Shown: in pieces, positions 1-7,952 of the stretch | How the letters are laid out: every line of letters begins with the position of its first letter | Position numbering within the stretch: position 1 is the stretch's first letter | Assembly: GCF_013817345.1 (NCBI RefSeq) | Contig: NZ_JACDCW010000018.1 | Location: 1 to 50,819 of the forward strand | DNA: 50,819 nt | Direction: 5' to 3' | DNA from: Methylibium sp. | GTDB taxonomy: Bacteria; Pseudomonadota; Gammaproteobacteria; Burkholderiales; Burkholderiaceae_C | Notes under the pieces: generated by a model | Database searches by the model: none | The model's input: the letters and a program-made list of their open reading frames with translations, nothing else | What the model was told of the DNA's origin: nothing | Translations under genes and position numbers: made by a program

Positions 1-1
1 G

Positions 2-1129
2 CCGGCGACCGCCGCAGCGGCGCCGCGCGGTGCGCTCGCCCGCATGGCGGGGAATTCGGCAGCCATGGAGCAAGTGCGCGCCCTAATCGAGAAGGTGGCG
101 CGCAGCATGGCGCCGGTGCTGGTGCAGGGCGAGTCGGGCACCGGCAAGGAGCTGGTCGCGCGCGCCATCCACGACGTGAGCGTGCGCCGGGCGCAGCCCT
201 TCATCGCGGTCAACTGCGGCGCGATTCCCGAGCAGTTGCTCGAGGCCGAGTTCTTCGGCTACCGCAAGGGTGCCTTCACCGGCGCCAACGAAGACCGCGA
301 CGGCTTCTTCCAGGCGGCGCGCGGTGGCACGCTGTTCCTCGACGAGATCGGCGACCTGCCGCTGTCGATGCAGAGCAAGCTGCTGCGTTCGATCCAGGAG
401 CGTTCGGTGCGCCCGGTCGGCGCCACGCAGGAGTTGCCGCTGGACGTGCGCATCGTCAGCGCGACGCACAAGAACCTTGCCGCCGAGGTGCAGGCCGGGG
501 GCTTCCGCCAGGATCTTTACTACCGGCTCAATGTGATCCAGATTCGCGTGCCGGCGCTGCGCGAGCGGCTCGAGGATCTGCCGGCGATCTGCCAGCAGGT
601 GCTCGAGCGCATTGCCGCCGATGCGGGCGTCGGCCCGCCGCCGCAGCTGACGCGCGAGGCGCTGGCCTATTTGATGCGCTATCCCTTCGGCGGCAATGTG
701 CGTGAGCTCGAGAACCTGCTGCACCGTGCGGTGGCGTTGTCCGACGGCGAAGCGATCGACGTGGCCGACCTTGGTTTGCCGGAGTCGGTCTTCGGTGATA
801 TCGACAGGGGCGAGTCCGTGGCGCTCGAGCCCGAGCCGCCGGTGAATCAGGCGCCCGAGGCGCCGACACCGGCGCTGCCGGCACCCTTGCCCGGCGACCT
901 GGCCGTCTACCTCGATGGGGTGGAGCGCGACATCCTCATCCGCGCACTAGAGCGCTACCGCTTCAACCGCACGGCGGCCGGTGCCAGCCTGGGCTTGTCG
1001 CTTCGCCAGATGCGCTACCGCATGGCGCGCCTGGGCGTGCAGGTGGCCGAGCACGGTTTCGCGGTGGAGCCGCTCGTCGAGTCCGCCGACGTCGACGACG
1101 CGCAGCGTCGCAGCCGCGAGGGCGCGTGA
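2..1129 (+). CDS. pilR: Sigma-54-dependent response regulator PilR, 5'-truncated by the window edge
   Basis: This is the C-terminal part of an NtrC-family activator. The frame is open to the first base of the window, so the receiver domain and true start lie upstream; the first ATG at 44 is internal. Visible in order are a Walker A motif (GESGTGKE), the sigma-54 contact motif GAFTGA, a Walker B region ([11 protein letters not shown]), an arginine-finger/sensor region, a Pro/Ala-rich linker, and a Fis-type helix-turn-helix ending in [15 protein letters not shown]. That ending and the ampD gene immediately downstream fit PilR of Burkholderiales, which with the kinase PilS activates pilin (pilA) transcription through RpoN. 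The stop codon overlaps the ampD start (GTGA). Another NtrC-family regulator cannot be excluded without the N-terminus, but the Pil-Chp cluster later in the window supports the call. Confidence 0.85.
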   Translation, partial: PATAAAAPRGALARMAGNSAAMEQVRALIEKVARSMAPVLVQGESGTGKELVARAIHDVSVRRAQPFIAVNCGAIPEQLLEAEFFGYRKGAFTGANEDRDGFFQAARGGTLFLDEIGDLPLSMQSKLLRSIQERSVRPVGATQELPLDVRIVSATHKNLAAEVQAGGFRQDLYYRLNVIQIRVPALRERLEDLPAICQQVLERIAADAGVGPPPQLTREALAYLMRYPFGGNVRELENLLHRAVALSDGEAIDVADLGLPESVFGDIDRGESVALEPEPPVNQAPEAPTPALPAPLPGDLAVYLDGVERDILIRALERYRFNRTAAGASLGLSLRQMRYRMARLGVQVAEHGFAVEPLVESADVDDAQRRSREGA

Positions 1130-1719
1130 GCGGCGTGGCGACGGACTGGCAGCACGGTTGGTGGTCCGGTGCACGCCGCATCGATTCGCCCAACCACGGC
1201 CCGAGGCCGCACGGCACAGGGGTCACCCTGGCGCTGATCCACTCGATCAGCCTGCCGCCCGGCGTGTACGGCGGTGACGAGATCGAGCGCCTGTTCACCA
1301 ACCGCCTCGACTGGAGCGCACACCCGTACTTCGAGCAGATCCGCGGCTTCGAGGTGTCTTCGCATTTCGTGATCCGCCGCGACGGCGAATCGCTGCAATT
1401 CGTTTCGGTCCGTGACCGGGCCTGGCATGCCGGGAGGTCGGTCTGGCGGGGCCGCGAAAACTGCAACGACTACTCGGTGGGTATCGAGCTCGAAGGCTTG
1501 GAAGGCGAGTCCTTCGAGGCGGCGCAGTATGCGAGCCTCGTGCAACTGCTGAAGGCGCTTGCGACCGAGCTGCCCCTGACTGAAGTGGTCGGCCATGAGC
1601 ACGTCGCGCCAGGGCGCAAGTGCGATCCCGGCGCGGGCTTCGACTGGAAGCGCCTGCAAACGCAGACCGGCTGGGTCGAGCGATTTTTCCCCGCTGCGTT
1701 CGCGTCGCCGGCGGCTTGA
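1126..1719 (+). CDS. ampD: 1,6-anhydro-N-acetylmuramyl-L-alanine amidase AmpD
   Basis: A cytosolic zinc amidase that cuts the lactyl-amide bond of anhydro-muropeptides during cell-wall recycling; its loss derepresses AmpC-type beta-lactamases in many species. The 197-residue product has the Amidase_2 fold. The probable zinc ligands are His39 (in [10 protein letters not shown]), His157 (in [10 protein letters not shown]) and Asp167 (in GRKCDPG). Lys165 and the Glu in VGIELEG match the catalytic residues of characterised AmpD. There is no signal peptide, which separates it from periplasmic AmiD-type enzymes. The start is a GTG at 1126 overlapping the pilR stop, so translation is probably coupled. 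A short GC hairpin with TTTT follows about 70 bp downstream. Confidence 0.93.
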   Translation: MSGVATDWQHGWWSGARRIDSPNHGPRPHGTGVTLALIHSISLPPGVYGGDEIERLFTNRLDWSAHPYFEQIRGFEVSSHFVIRRDGESLQFVSVRDRAWHAGRSVWRGRENCNDYSVGIELEGLEGESFEAAQYASLVQLLKALATELPLTEVVGHEHVAPGRKCDPGAGFDWKRLQTQTGWVERFFPAAFASPAA

Positions 1720-1790
1720 GTCACGCTGCAGCAAGCGGGTTCGACGCTCGCGGCAGCGCCGCAAAAGCGCAGTGATCTCTAGCAATCGAG

Positions 1791-1810
1791 GGCCGGTGCC
1801 GGCCGCTTTT
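1791..1810 (+). terminator. Candidate terminator after ampD
   Basis: A perfect GC-only 6-bp stem (GGCCGG/CCGGCC, 2-nt loop, 1791-1804) is followed by GCTTTT. It sits about 70 bp after the ampD stop and upstream of the nrdA promoter. The T-run is only four bases, so efficiency is uncertain. Confidence 0.4.
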
Positions 1811-1848
1811 CCTACGCCGCTTTTCGCCGCGTGTGAACTCCGTGTAAA

Positions 1849-1864
1849 ACACTACCGCTAGCGC
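1849..1864. promoter_or_regulatory. Upstream NrdR-like box of nrdA (weaker copy)
   Basis: The sequence ACACTACCGCTAGCGC keeps the ACAC half and the central TA-G of the NrdR box consensus (ACACWATATATWGTGT-like). It starts exactly 31 bp before the stronger box at 1880. That is three helical turns, the spacing typical of tandem NrdR boxes. On its own it would not be convincing; the spacing carries the call. Confidence 0.5.
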
Positions 1865-1893
1865 TTGTGGCTCCAGGAAACGCTAGATATAGT
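1865..1893 (+). promoter_or_regulatory. Predicted sigma-70 promoter of nrdA
   Basis: A -35-like TTGTGG (1865-1870), a 17-bp spacer and a -10-like TATAGT (1888-1893). The -10 lies inside the strong NrdR-like box and the -35 abuts the weak one, so a bound repressor would block RNA polymerase. Transcription would begin near 1900, leaving a leader of about 325 nt before the nrdA start. Confidence 0.5.
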
Positions 1894-1895
1894 GT
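1880..1895. promoter_or_regulatory. Downstream NrdR-like box of nrdA (strong copy)
   Basis: The sequence ACGCTAGATATAGTGT, read on the other strand as ACACTATATCTAGCGT, fits the NrdR box of proteobacterial ribonucleotide reductase operons closely. NrdR is an ATP-cone repressor that shuts off nrd genes when dATP is plentiful. The box covers the predicted -10 element and pairs with the weaker box 31 bp upstream. The nrdR gene itself is not in this window. Confidence 0.68.
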
Positions 1896-2224
1896 CCCGA
1901 GATGCTATTCTTCAACGCCTGATTCAAGCGCTTGCGCACTGGTTCGTTGTGCAAGAAGCCCTCGTGAAAAGCCCTCCTGTGCTTTCCTCCACGAAAGTGC
2001 GCCGCAGCTTGCGGCGCGGCGCTCGCCAAGCGGCTACGGCACGGCGTGCGGCTGCAAATCCCTTGCGGCTGGCACAGCGTGCGGCCTATTCGAGACACGG
2101 CCCCTGCATCTGCTAGACCTTACCTTTTGCCAGCCAGATCCGCGTTGCCTCGCAGCGCCTCGCATCGTCTGCGCTTATCGCCCGATCCATGTTCCACCCC
2201 GACAAGAACCGAAAGGCATTCCTC

Positions 2225-5179
2225 ATGCAAACAGTCAGCTCCAGCGCTTCCCCGTCGCCTTCCGTCGGTGGCACCGGCTCGGGTGCCGGCACCAGCCCTG
2301 CGTCCGGCGTGCGGCCGCTGGCAGGCGGCAATTCCGCCTACGCCGGCTACCAGATCATTCGCCGCAACGGCGCGGTGGTGTCGTTCGAGCCGAACAAGAT
2401 CGCGGTCGCGCTGATGAAGGCTTTCCTGGCGGTGCACGGCACGCAGGGCGCGGCCTCGGCCAGCGTGCGTGAAACGGTCGACGCGCTGACCGAGTCGGTG
2501 GTGCGCGCGATGCTCCGTTCGCGGCCCAGCGGCGGCAGCTTTCACATCGAAGACATCCAGGACGCGGTCGAACTGGGCTTGATGCGCGGCGGCCACCACG
2601 AGGTGGCGCGCGCCTACGTGCTGTACCGCGAGCGCCGCGCGCAGGAGCGCAGCAAGCAGGGCGAGCTGCCGGTGGCCGCTGCGAGCGCCCTGCACGTGCT
2701 CGACCGCGGACAGCGCGTGCCGCTCGACATGGGCCGGCTCGCCGCGCTGGTCGAGTCGGCCTGCGCCGGCCTCGGCGCCGAAGTGCGCTCCGCGCCGATC
2801 CTGGCCGAGACGCAGCGCAACCTGTATGACGGCGTGCCGATCGACGAGGTCTACAAGGCGGCGATCCTGGCCGCGCGCACGCTGATCGAGAAAGATCCGG
2901 CGTACACGCGCGCCACCGCGCGGCTGCTGCTGCACACCATCCGTCGCGAGATTCTCGGCGGCGAGGTCCTGCAGGAAGAAATGACCGAGCGCTACGCCGA
3001 GTACTTCCCCGACTTCATCAAGAAGGGCGTGCAGGCCGAACTGCTCGACGAACGCCTGCAGCAGTACGACCTCAAGCGCCTGGGCGCAGCGCTGCAACCC
3101 GAGCGCGACCTGCAGTTCGACTACCTCGGCCTGCAGACCCTCTACGACCGCTACTTCCTGCACCTGCACAAGGCGCGCATCGAACTGCCGCAGGCCTTCT
3201 TCATGCGCGTGGCCATGGGTCTGGCACTGGGCGAGATCGACCGCGAGGCGCGCGCGATCGAGTTCTACGAGGTGCTGTCGCGCTTCGACTTCATGTCGAG
3301 CACGCCCACGCTGTTCAACGCCGGCACCCGCCGCTCGCAGTTGTCGAGCTGCTACCTGACTACGGTGGCCGACGACCTCGACGGTATCTACGAAGCCATC
3401 AAGGAAAACGCGCTGCTTTCCAAGTTTGCCGGCGGCCTGGGCAACGACTGGACACCGGTGCGCGCGCTGGGTAGCCACATCAAGGGCACCAACGGCGAAA
3501 GCCAGGGGGTCGTGCCTTTCCTGAAGGTGGTCAACGACACGGCGGTCGCGGTCAACCAGGGCGGCAAGCGCAAGGGCGCGGTCTGCGCCTACCTCGAGAC
3601 CTGGCACCTCGACATCGAGGAGTTCCTCGACCTGCGCAAGAACACCGGCGACGACCGGCGTCGCACGCCGGACATGAACACCGCCAACTGGATCCCCGAC
3701 CTGTTCATGAAGCGGGTGCTGGAAAACGGCAACTGGACCCTGTTCTCGCCGGCCAACTGCCCGGACCTGCACGACAAGTTCGGCAGCGCCTTCGAGCAGG
3801 CCTACACCGCCTACGAAGACAAGGCCGCCCGCGGTGAGATCAAGCTCTTCAAGACGCTGCGCGCCTCGGACCTGTGGCGCAAGATGCTCTCGATGCTGTT
3901 CGAGACCGGCCATCCCTGGATCACCTTCAAGGACCCCTGCAACGTGCGCTCGCCGCAGCAGCACGTGGGCGTGGTGCATTCATCCAACCTGTGCACCGAG
4001 ATCACGCTCAACACCAATGCCAGCGAGATCGCGGTGTGCAACCTCGGCTCGGTGAACCTGGCGCAACACCTCGTGCAGGGTGCTGACGGCATGGAGATCG
4101 ACCACGCCAAGCTGAAGAAGACCGTCGCGACCGCGATGCGCATGCTCGACAACGTGATCGACATCAACTACTACGCAGTCAAGAAGGCGCGCGACTCCAA
4201 CCTGCGCCACCGCCCGGTCGGCCTGGGCGTGATGGGTTTCCAGGACAGCCTCTACCAACTGCGCATCCCCTACGCCTCGCAGGCCGCGGTGGACTACGCC
4301 GATCGCTCGATGGAGGCGGTGTGCTACTACGCCTACTGGGCTTCGACCGAGATGGCGCAGGAACGCGGCCGCTATTCCAGCTACACCGGCTCGCTGTGGG
4401 ACCGCGGCATCCTGCCGATCGACTCGCTCGACATGCTGGCCAAGGAGCGCGGCACGCTCGCGGGGCAGGACGCCACCTTGGTGGAGGTCGACCGCTCGAG
4501 CACGCTCGACTGGGACCTGCTGCGCGAGCGCATCAAGTCGCACGGCATGCGCAACTCGAACTGCGTAGCGATCGCGCCCACGGCGACCATCTCCAACATC
4601 ATCGGCGTGGATGCTTCCATCGAGCCCTCGTTCTCCAACCTGTCGGTCAAGAACAACCTGTCGGGCGACTTCACGATAATCAACGAGTACCTGGTGCGCG
4701 ACCTCAAGCAGCAGGGCTTGTGGGACGACGTGATGGTGATGGACCTCAAGCACTTCGACGGTTCGTTGCGCCGCATCGACCGCGTCTCCGAAGAGCTGAA
4801 GTCGCTGTACGCCACAGCCTTCGAGGTCGAGCCGAAGTGGCTGGTCGAAGCTGCGGCACGGCGCCAGAAGTGGATCGATCAGGCGCAGTCGCTCAACATC
4901 TACATGGCCGGCGCCTCGGGCAAGAAGCTCGACGACACCTACAAGCTCGCCTGGCAGCGCGGTCTCAAGACCACCTACTACCTGCGCACGATGGGTGCGA
5001 CGCATGCCGAGAAATCCACGGTGAAATCGGGTCAGCTCAACGCGGTGTCGAGCGGCGCGGGCACGAGCGGCAGTGCTGCGATGTCGGGCGCCGAGCCGGC
5101 GCAGTTCGAGGCTGCAGTGCCTGCAACCGACATGAAGGTATGTCTGATCGACAACCCCGACTGCGAGGCTTGTCAGTGA
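2225..5179 (+). CDS. nrdA: Class Ia ribonucleoside-diphosphate reductase, alpha (catalytic) subunit
   Basis: Reduces NDPs to dNDPs together with NrdB; 984 residues. The N-terminus is a Ser/Gly/Pro-rich stretch followed by an ATP-cone (roughly residues 35-130, beginning near YQIIRRNGAVVSFEPNKIAV) that senses ATP/dATP, then the ten-stranded barrel. Cys376 (SSCYL), Cys590 (SSNLCTEI) and Cys605 (AVCNLGS) match the E. coli thiyl and redox-active cysteines; the 214-residue spacing of the first two is as in E. coli. KTTYYLRT carries the radical-transfer tyrosine pair, and the C-terminus (NPDCEACQ) is the swinging thiol pair. I chose the ATG at 2225, which has AAAGG about 10 nt upstream; an in-frame ATG at 2189 lacks a ribosome-binding site. 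Probably NrdR-regulated (see boxes upstream). Confidence 0.96.
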   Translation: MQTVSSSASPSPSVGGTGSGAGTSPASGVRPLAGGNSAYAGYQIIRRNGAVVSFEPNKIAVALMKAFLAVHGTQGAASASVRETVDALTESVVRAMLRSRPSGGSFHIEDIQDAVELGLMRGGHHEVARAYVLYRERRAQERSKQGELPVAAASALHVLDRGQRVPLDMGRLAALVESACAGLGAEVRSAPILAETQRNLYDGVPIDEVYKAAILAARTLIEKDPAYTRATARLLLHTIRREILGGEVLQEEMTERYAEYFPDFIKKGVQAELLDERLQQYDLKRLGAALQPERDLQFDYLGLQTLYDRYFLHLHKARIELPQAFFMRVAMGLALGEIDREARAIEFYEVLSRFDFMSSTPTLFNAGTRRSQLSSCYLTTVADDLDGIYEAIKENALLSKFAGGLGNDWTPVRALGSHIKGTNGESQGVVPFLKVVNDTAVAVNQGGKRKGAVCAYLETWHLDIEEFLDLRKNTGDDRRRTPDMNTANWIPDLFMKRVLENGNWTLFSPANCPDLHDKFGSAFEQAYTAYEDKAARGEIKLFKTLRASDLWRKMLSMLFETGHPWITFKDPCNVRSPQQHVGVVHSSNLCTEITLNTNASEIAVCNLGSVNLAQHLVQGADGMEIDHAKLKKTVATAMRMLDNVIDINYYAVKKARDSNLRHRPVGLGVMGFQDSLYQLRIPYASQAAVDYADRSMEAVCYYAYWASTEMAQERGRYSSYTGSLWDRGILPIDSLDMLAKERGTLAGQDATLVEVDRSSTLDWDLLRERIKSHGMRNSNCVAIAPTATISNIIGVDASIEPSFSNLSVKNNLSGDFTIINEYLVRDLKQQGLWDDVMVMDLKHFDGSLRRIDRVSEELKSLYATAFEVEPKWLVEAAARRQKWIDQAQSLNIYMAGASGKKLDDTYKLAWQRGLKTTYYLRTMGATHAEKSTVKSGQLNAVSSGAGTSGSAAMSGAEPAQFEAAVPATDMKVCLIDNPDCEACQ

Positions 5180-5408
5180 CCCGATGCGCGGCGCGTTGCG
5201 CGTTGCAGTCCGAGTGCGAGGCAGTGCTGCACATGCATGCGCCGCACTGCGCCGCGCACGTCTTGCAACGAACGCACGACGATGCATCGCGTGCACGCAG
5301 CAACGACGTTTGCGATGCGACACCGCAACAACTTCATCGCCGCAATGTCAACTAGTGCTTTGTGTTTGAACACAACACTCCGATAATTCCATCCACAGGA
5401 AACACACC
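5180..5408. other. Palindrome-rich nrdA-nrdB spacer
   Basis: A 229-bp gap between two genes that are usually tightly linked. It is unusually rich in short GTTGC/GCAAC and TGC/GCA motifs and palindromes, for example CGATGCATCG, and GCAGTG paired with CACTGC. It ends with an operator-like palindrome and a promoter-like hexamer pair just before nrdB. I see no supported coding frame. Confidence 0.5.
5360..5387 (+). promoter_or_regulatory. Predicted nrdB promoter overlapped by a palindromic operator
   Basis: A 16-bp palindrome, TTGTGTT-TG-AACACAA (7-bp perfect arms, 5360-5375), overlaps a -35-like TTGTGT (5360-5365). A -10-like GATAAT follows at 5382-5387 with 16-bp spacing, and the nrdB start is 21 bp further on. 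The palindrome does not look like an NrdR box. Which factor would bind it is unknown. Confidence 0.35.
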
Positions 5409-6626
5409 ATGCTGGTCTGGGAAGACGACGCTCGCTCCACTGCTGTTGCTGATGCCGCGCACAGCCATTCGCCCTCATCGCCGCGCGATGCCCGGGCCAC
5501 ACAAACGTCACCCCTGAATTCCGTGCCGTCGTCCGATTCGGGCGCTGCCGTGTTCGACGCGCCGCCGCCTTCGAAGAGCGAGGCCACAGCGAAGCCGATC
5601 GAAAAAGCGCGCCGCGTCAACGCGGCCGACAAACGCATCATCAACGGCCAGACCGATGTGAATCAGCTGGTGCCGTTCAAGTACAAGTGGGCCTGGGAAA
5701 AGTACCTCGCCACCTGCGCCAATCACTGGATGCCGCAGGAGGTCAACATGTCTCGCGACATCGCGACCTGGCGCGACCCGAACGGCCTCACGCCGGACGA
5801 GCGGCGCATCGTCACGCGCAACCTCGGCTTCTTCGTGACCGCCGATTCGCTGGCCGCCAACAACATCGTGCTGGGCACCTACCGCCACATCACCGCGCCC
5901 GAATGCCGCCAGTTCCTCCTGCGCCAGGCCTTCGAGGAGGCGATCCACACGCACGCCTACCAGTACATCGTCGAGTCGCTCGGCATCGACGAGGCGGAGA
6001 TCTTCAACGCCTACCACGAGGTCGCGTCGATCCGCGACAAGGACGAGTTCCTGATCCCCTTCATCGAGGCGATCATGGACCCGCACTTCCACACCGGCAC
6101 GCCCGAGAACGACCGCACGCTGCTCAAGAGCCTGATCGTCTTCGCCTGCCTGATGGAGGGCCTGTTCTTCTACGTCGGCTTTACGCAGATCCTCGCGCTC
6201 GGCCGACAGAACAAGATGACCGGTGCTTCCACGCAGTACCAGTACATCCTGCGCGACGAGTCGATGCACTGCAACTTCGGCATCGACCTCATCAACCAGA
6301 TCAAGCTCGAGAACCCCGGCCTGTGGACACCGCAGTTCAAGGCCGAGATCAAGGCCCTGTTCCTCAAGGCCATCGAGCTCGAGTACCGCTATGCCGAAGA
6401 CACCATGCCGCGCGGCGTGCTCGGCATGAACGCATCCATGTTCAAGGGCTATCTGCGCTACATCGCGAACCGGCGCGCCACGCAGATCGGCCTGGAGGAG
6501 CTCTTCCCGAACGAGGAAAACCCGTTCCCGTGGATGAGCGAAATGATCGACCTGAAGAAGGAGACCAATTTCTTCGAGGGCCGCGTCACCGAGTACCAGT
6601 CGGGCGGCGCGCTCTCGTGGGACTGA
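5409..6626 (+). CDS. nrdB: Class Ia ribonucleoside-diphosphate reductase, beta (radical) subunit
   Basis: Holds the diiron-tyrosyl radical that drives NrdA; 405 residues. The iron ligands can be placed as Asp146, Glu177, His180, Glu250, Glu284 and His287. Tyr184 lies in [10 protein letters not shown] seven residues after Glu177, matching E. coli Tyr122, so this is a tyrosyl-radical enzyme and not a class Ic form. About the first 75 residues are a low-complexity Ser/Ala/Pro-rich extension before the conserved part (near [12 protein letters not shown]). The ATG at 5409 has AGGAAA about 6 nt upstream. The gene lies 229 bp after nrdA, with its own candidate promoter. Confidence 0.96.
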   Translation: MLVWEDDARSTAVADAAHSHSPSSPRDARATQTSPLNSVPSSDSGAAVFDAPPPSKSEATAKPIEKARRVNAADKRIINGQTDVNQLVPFKYKWAWEKYLATCANHWMPQEVNMSRDIATWRDPNGLTPDERRIVTRNLGFFVTADSLAANNIVLGTYRHITAPECRQFLLRQAFEEAIHTHAYQYIVESLGIDEAEIFNAYHEVASIRDKDEFLIPFIEAIMDPHFHTGTPENDRTLLKSLIVFACLMEGLFFYVGFTQILALGRQNKMTGASTQYQYILRDESMHCNFGIDLINQIKLENPGLWTPQFKAEIKALFLKAIELEYRYAEDTMPRGVLGMNASMFKGYLRYIANRRATQIGLEELFPNEENPFPWMSEMIDLKKETNFFEGRVTEYQSGGALSWD

Positions 6627-6739
6627 ATCGCCTTTCGCGGCCCGCCGCGCAGGGCATGACGAAGGAATAGATAACAACGAATCAAGATTTGTGGGTGAGG
6701 CGACAGACGCGAAAAGCGCAGCGCATTGCCCACGACCTC

Positions 6740-6788
6740 ATTCACTGCACCGGAGCGTCTCTCCAAGGCAGCCCCATGGGCAGTGAAT
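6740..6788. repeat. Long-range inverted repeat in the leader of the H1-like gene
   Basis: ATTCACTGC (6740-6748) and GCAGTGAAT (6780-6788) are perfect 9-bp complementary arms enclosing 31 nt. They lie in the 217-bp gap between nrdB and the H1-like gene, ending about 55 nt before its start. There is no T-run, so it is not an ordinary terminator. It could be an mRNA leader structure. Confidence 0.45.
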
Positions 6789-6843
6789 CTCCGTGCCGCT
6801 CGAGCGGTGCGGTGTTCTTGCAACTTGATCAAGGAGAATCGTG

Positions 6844-7353
6844 ATGGCAACTGCGAAGAAGGCTGCGGCCAAGAAGGCCCCGGCGAAAAAGGTTCCCGCC
6901 AAGAAGGCGGCTGTGAAGAAGGCCCCTGCGAAGAAGGCAGCGGCGAAGAAGGCTCCGGCCAGAAAAGCCCCGGCGAAAAAGGCCGCGGTGAAGAAGGTCG
7001 CCGCCAAGAAGGCCCCTGCGAAGAAGGCAGCGGCCAAGAAGGCTCCGGCGAAGAAGGCTGCAGCCAAGAAGGTTGCGCGCAAGGCACCGGCGAAAAAGGC
7101 CGCTGCCAAGAAGGCTCCCGCGAAGAAAGCGGCAGCTAAAAAGGCGCCTGCGAAGAAAGCGGCTGCCAAGAAGGCGCCTGCCAAGAAGGCTGCGGCCAAG
7201 CGGCCGGCTGCCAAGAAAGCAGCGAAGAAGCCGGCTGCGAAGAAGGCTGCGTCGGCGCCCGCCGCGCCTGCTGCCAAGCCAGCGGCTCCGGCCGCCAAGA
7301 CCACGCTCAGTCCGCAAGCGGCTTGGCCTTTCCCCACGGGCACCAAGCCCTGA
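6844..7353 (+). CDS. Histone H1-like Lys/Ala/Pro-rich DNA-binding protein
   Basis: A 169-residue, extremely basic, low-complexity protein built almost wholly of alternating AAAKK and APAKK units up to about residue 135. A Pro/Ala linker follows, then a non-repetitive tail ([17 protein letters not shown]). It resembles H1-like/HctB/AlgP-type nucleoid proteins, which bind DNA through lysine-rich tails and have no folded globular domain. The ATG at 6844 has AAGGAGA 7 nt upstream; the GTG at 6841 is less well placed. It follows nrdB, a position I recall for this gene in related Burkholderiales, and is closed by a strong terminator. The DNA is internally repetitive, so assemblies and length may vary. 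The cellular role is inferred only from composition. Confidence 0.85.
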   Translation: MATAKKAAAKKAPAKKVPAKKAAVKKAPAKKAAAKKAPARKAPAKKAAVKKVAAKKAPAKKAAAKKAPAKKAAAKKVARKAPAKKAAAKKAPAKKAAAKKAPAKKAAAKKAPAKKAAAKRPAAKKAAKKPAAKKAASAPAAPAAKPAAPAAKTTLSPQAAWPFPTGTKP

Positions 7354-7377
7354 GGAACGACGGTCTTCGAGTTCGAG

Positions 7378-7401
7378 AACCCGGCTGCGGCCGGGTTTTT
7401 T
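7378..7401 (+). terminator. Rho-independent terminator of the H1-like gene
   Basis: A perfect 8-bp stem (AACCCGGC/GCCGGGTT, 4-nt loop TGCG, 7378-7397) runs directly into six T residues (7396-7401). It lies 24 bp after the H1-like stop codon and is oriented for the plus strand only. Confidence 0.9.
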
Positions 7402-7448
7402 AATTTACGAGTGCAGGAGTCGCTGCAAGACCGGGCCAACGCATACCG

Positions 7449-7793
7449 TTAGAGCGGCTGCGTGTCGGCAAAGCCGTGCGACGGCAGCCGCGACGGCCTT
7501 GACTGGTCCAGACTCAGGTCGAGCGCCGCCCGGCGCGATCTGGCCGCGGCTGCGGCGTCGCGTGCGCTGCACTCCAGTTCACTGAGCGGCGGGCGGGCAA
7601 CCAGTTCCTTTTGCAACTGCGCGATCTGGCGGCGCGCCTGGCCCACATGCTGAGTGGCCGCTTCTCGCGTCTTGTCGAGCCGTTGCTGGAGCACGCCGAG
7701 CTTGCGCCCGTACCACCACATGCTGCCCCACCACGTGAACGCCACCAGCGCCAGCGCGGTGCAGATCAGGAGCAGCCAGGTGATCGCGTTCAT
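7449..7793 (-). CDS. Small single-pass membrane protein with coiled-coil region, function unknown
   Basis: I do not recognise a named family. The 114-residue product begins MNAITWLLLICTALALVAF, a hydrophobic segment of about 20 residues followed by WWGSMWWYGRK, so it is probably N-terminally anchored. A charged, heptad-like stretch follows (about residues 33-80, with LQQRLDK and QIAQLQKEL), then an Ala/Arg-rich tail. The frame extends upstream to 7904, but the ATG at 7793 is preferred because the hydrophobic segment starts there and the extension looks non-coding. It is the last gene of the long minus-strand run, 159 bp after the PfkB kinase gene, and the gap to the H1-like gene downstream is small and convergent. 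Confidence 0.55.
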   Translation of the reverse strand: MNAITWLLLICTALALVAFTWWGSMWWYGRKLGVLQQRLDKTREAATQHVGQARRQIAQLQKELVARPPLSELECSARDAAAAARSRRAALDLSLDQSRPSRLPSHGFADTQPL

Positions 7794-7952
7794 CGGCAAG
7801 GGTCTCGGCGAGCGCCGACGCGGTCCTCGCTCGGCTTGTTGCCGAAGATAGCAAGGGCCGCGGCATGCCGGCGTGAAATCCGCCTCAGCCTGCGGAGGGA
7901 ACAAGCGCAGGTGTCGTTGCTGGCGTGCAGTCGAGCACGTTGTGGTGCAGGT

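Larger units (their letters stand above)
1720..2224. other. 505-bp gap: ampD 3' end, nrdA control region and long nrdA leader
   Basis: I see no gene in this gap. It holds, in order, a candidate terminator for pilR-ampD (1791-1810), two NrdR-like boxes (1849-1864 and 1880-1895), a sigma-70-like promoter (1865-1893), and about 325 nt of predicted 5' leader. The leader contains a perfect 8-bp hairpin with a 3-nt loop (GCGCCGCA-GCT-TGCGGCGC, 1999-2017) not followed by a T-run. Short open frames in the leader lack a ribosome-binding site and look like chance frames in GC-rich DNA. Confidence 0.6.

Noticed and set aside
2-1129. pilR as a truncated pseudogene
   Set aside because: The frame is open to the first base, and the AAA+ and helix-turn-helix parts are intact, so the missing receiver domain is explained by the window edge.
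1865-2116. Possible small gene or leader peptide in the nrdA leader
   Set aside because: It would start with a TTG inside the predicted promoter, has no ribosome-binding site and shows Arg/Ala composition typical of chance frames.
1900-2224. Cobalamin riboswitch controlling nrdA
   Set aside because: I could not find a B12-box-like sequence or the expected ordered helices, and the enzyme is iron-dependent class Ia.
2120-3979. Long antisense frames across nrdA (also 3980-5323)
   Set aside because: Same codon-bias effect. nrdA is fully conserved on the plus strand and the antisense products have no motifs.
5180-5369. Short Cys/Arg-rich frames in the nrdA-nrdB spacer as a small gene
   Set aside because: No ribosome-binding site, no recognisable domain, and frames are open on both strands because of repeated GC-rich motifs.
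6856-7245. CRISPR array or satellite repeat
   Set aside because: The repetition is codon-level (AAG, GCC, GCG) within one translated Lys/Ala protein, with no spacers or regular repeat unit.
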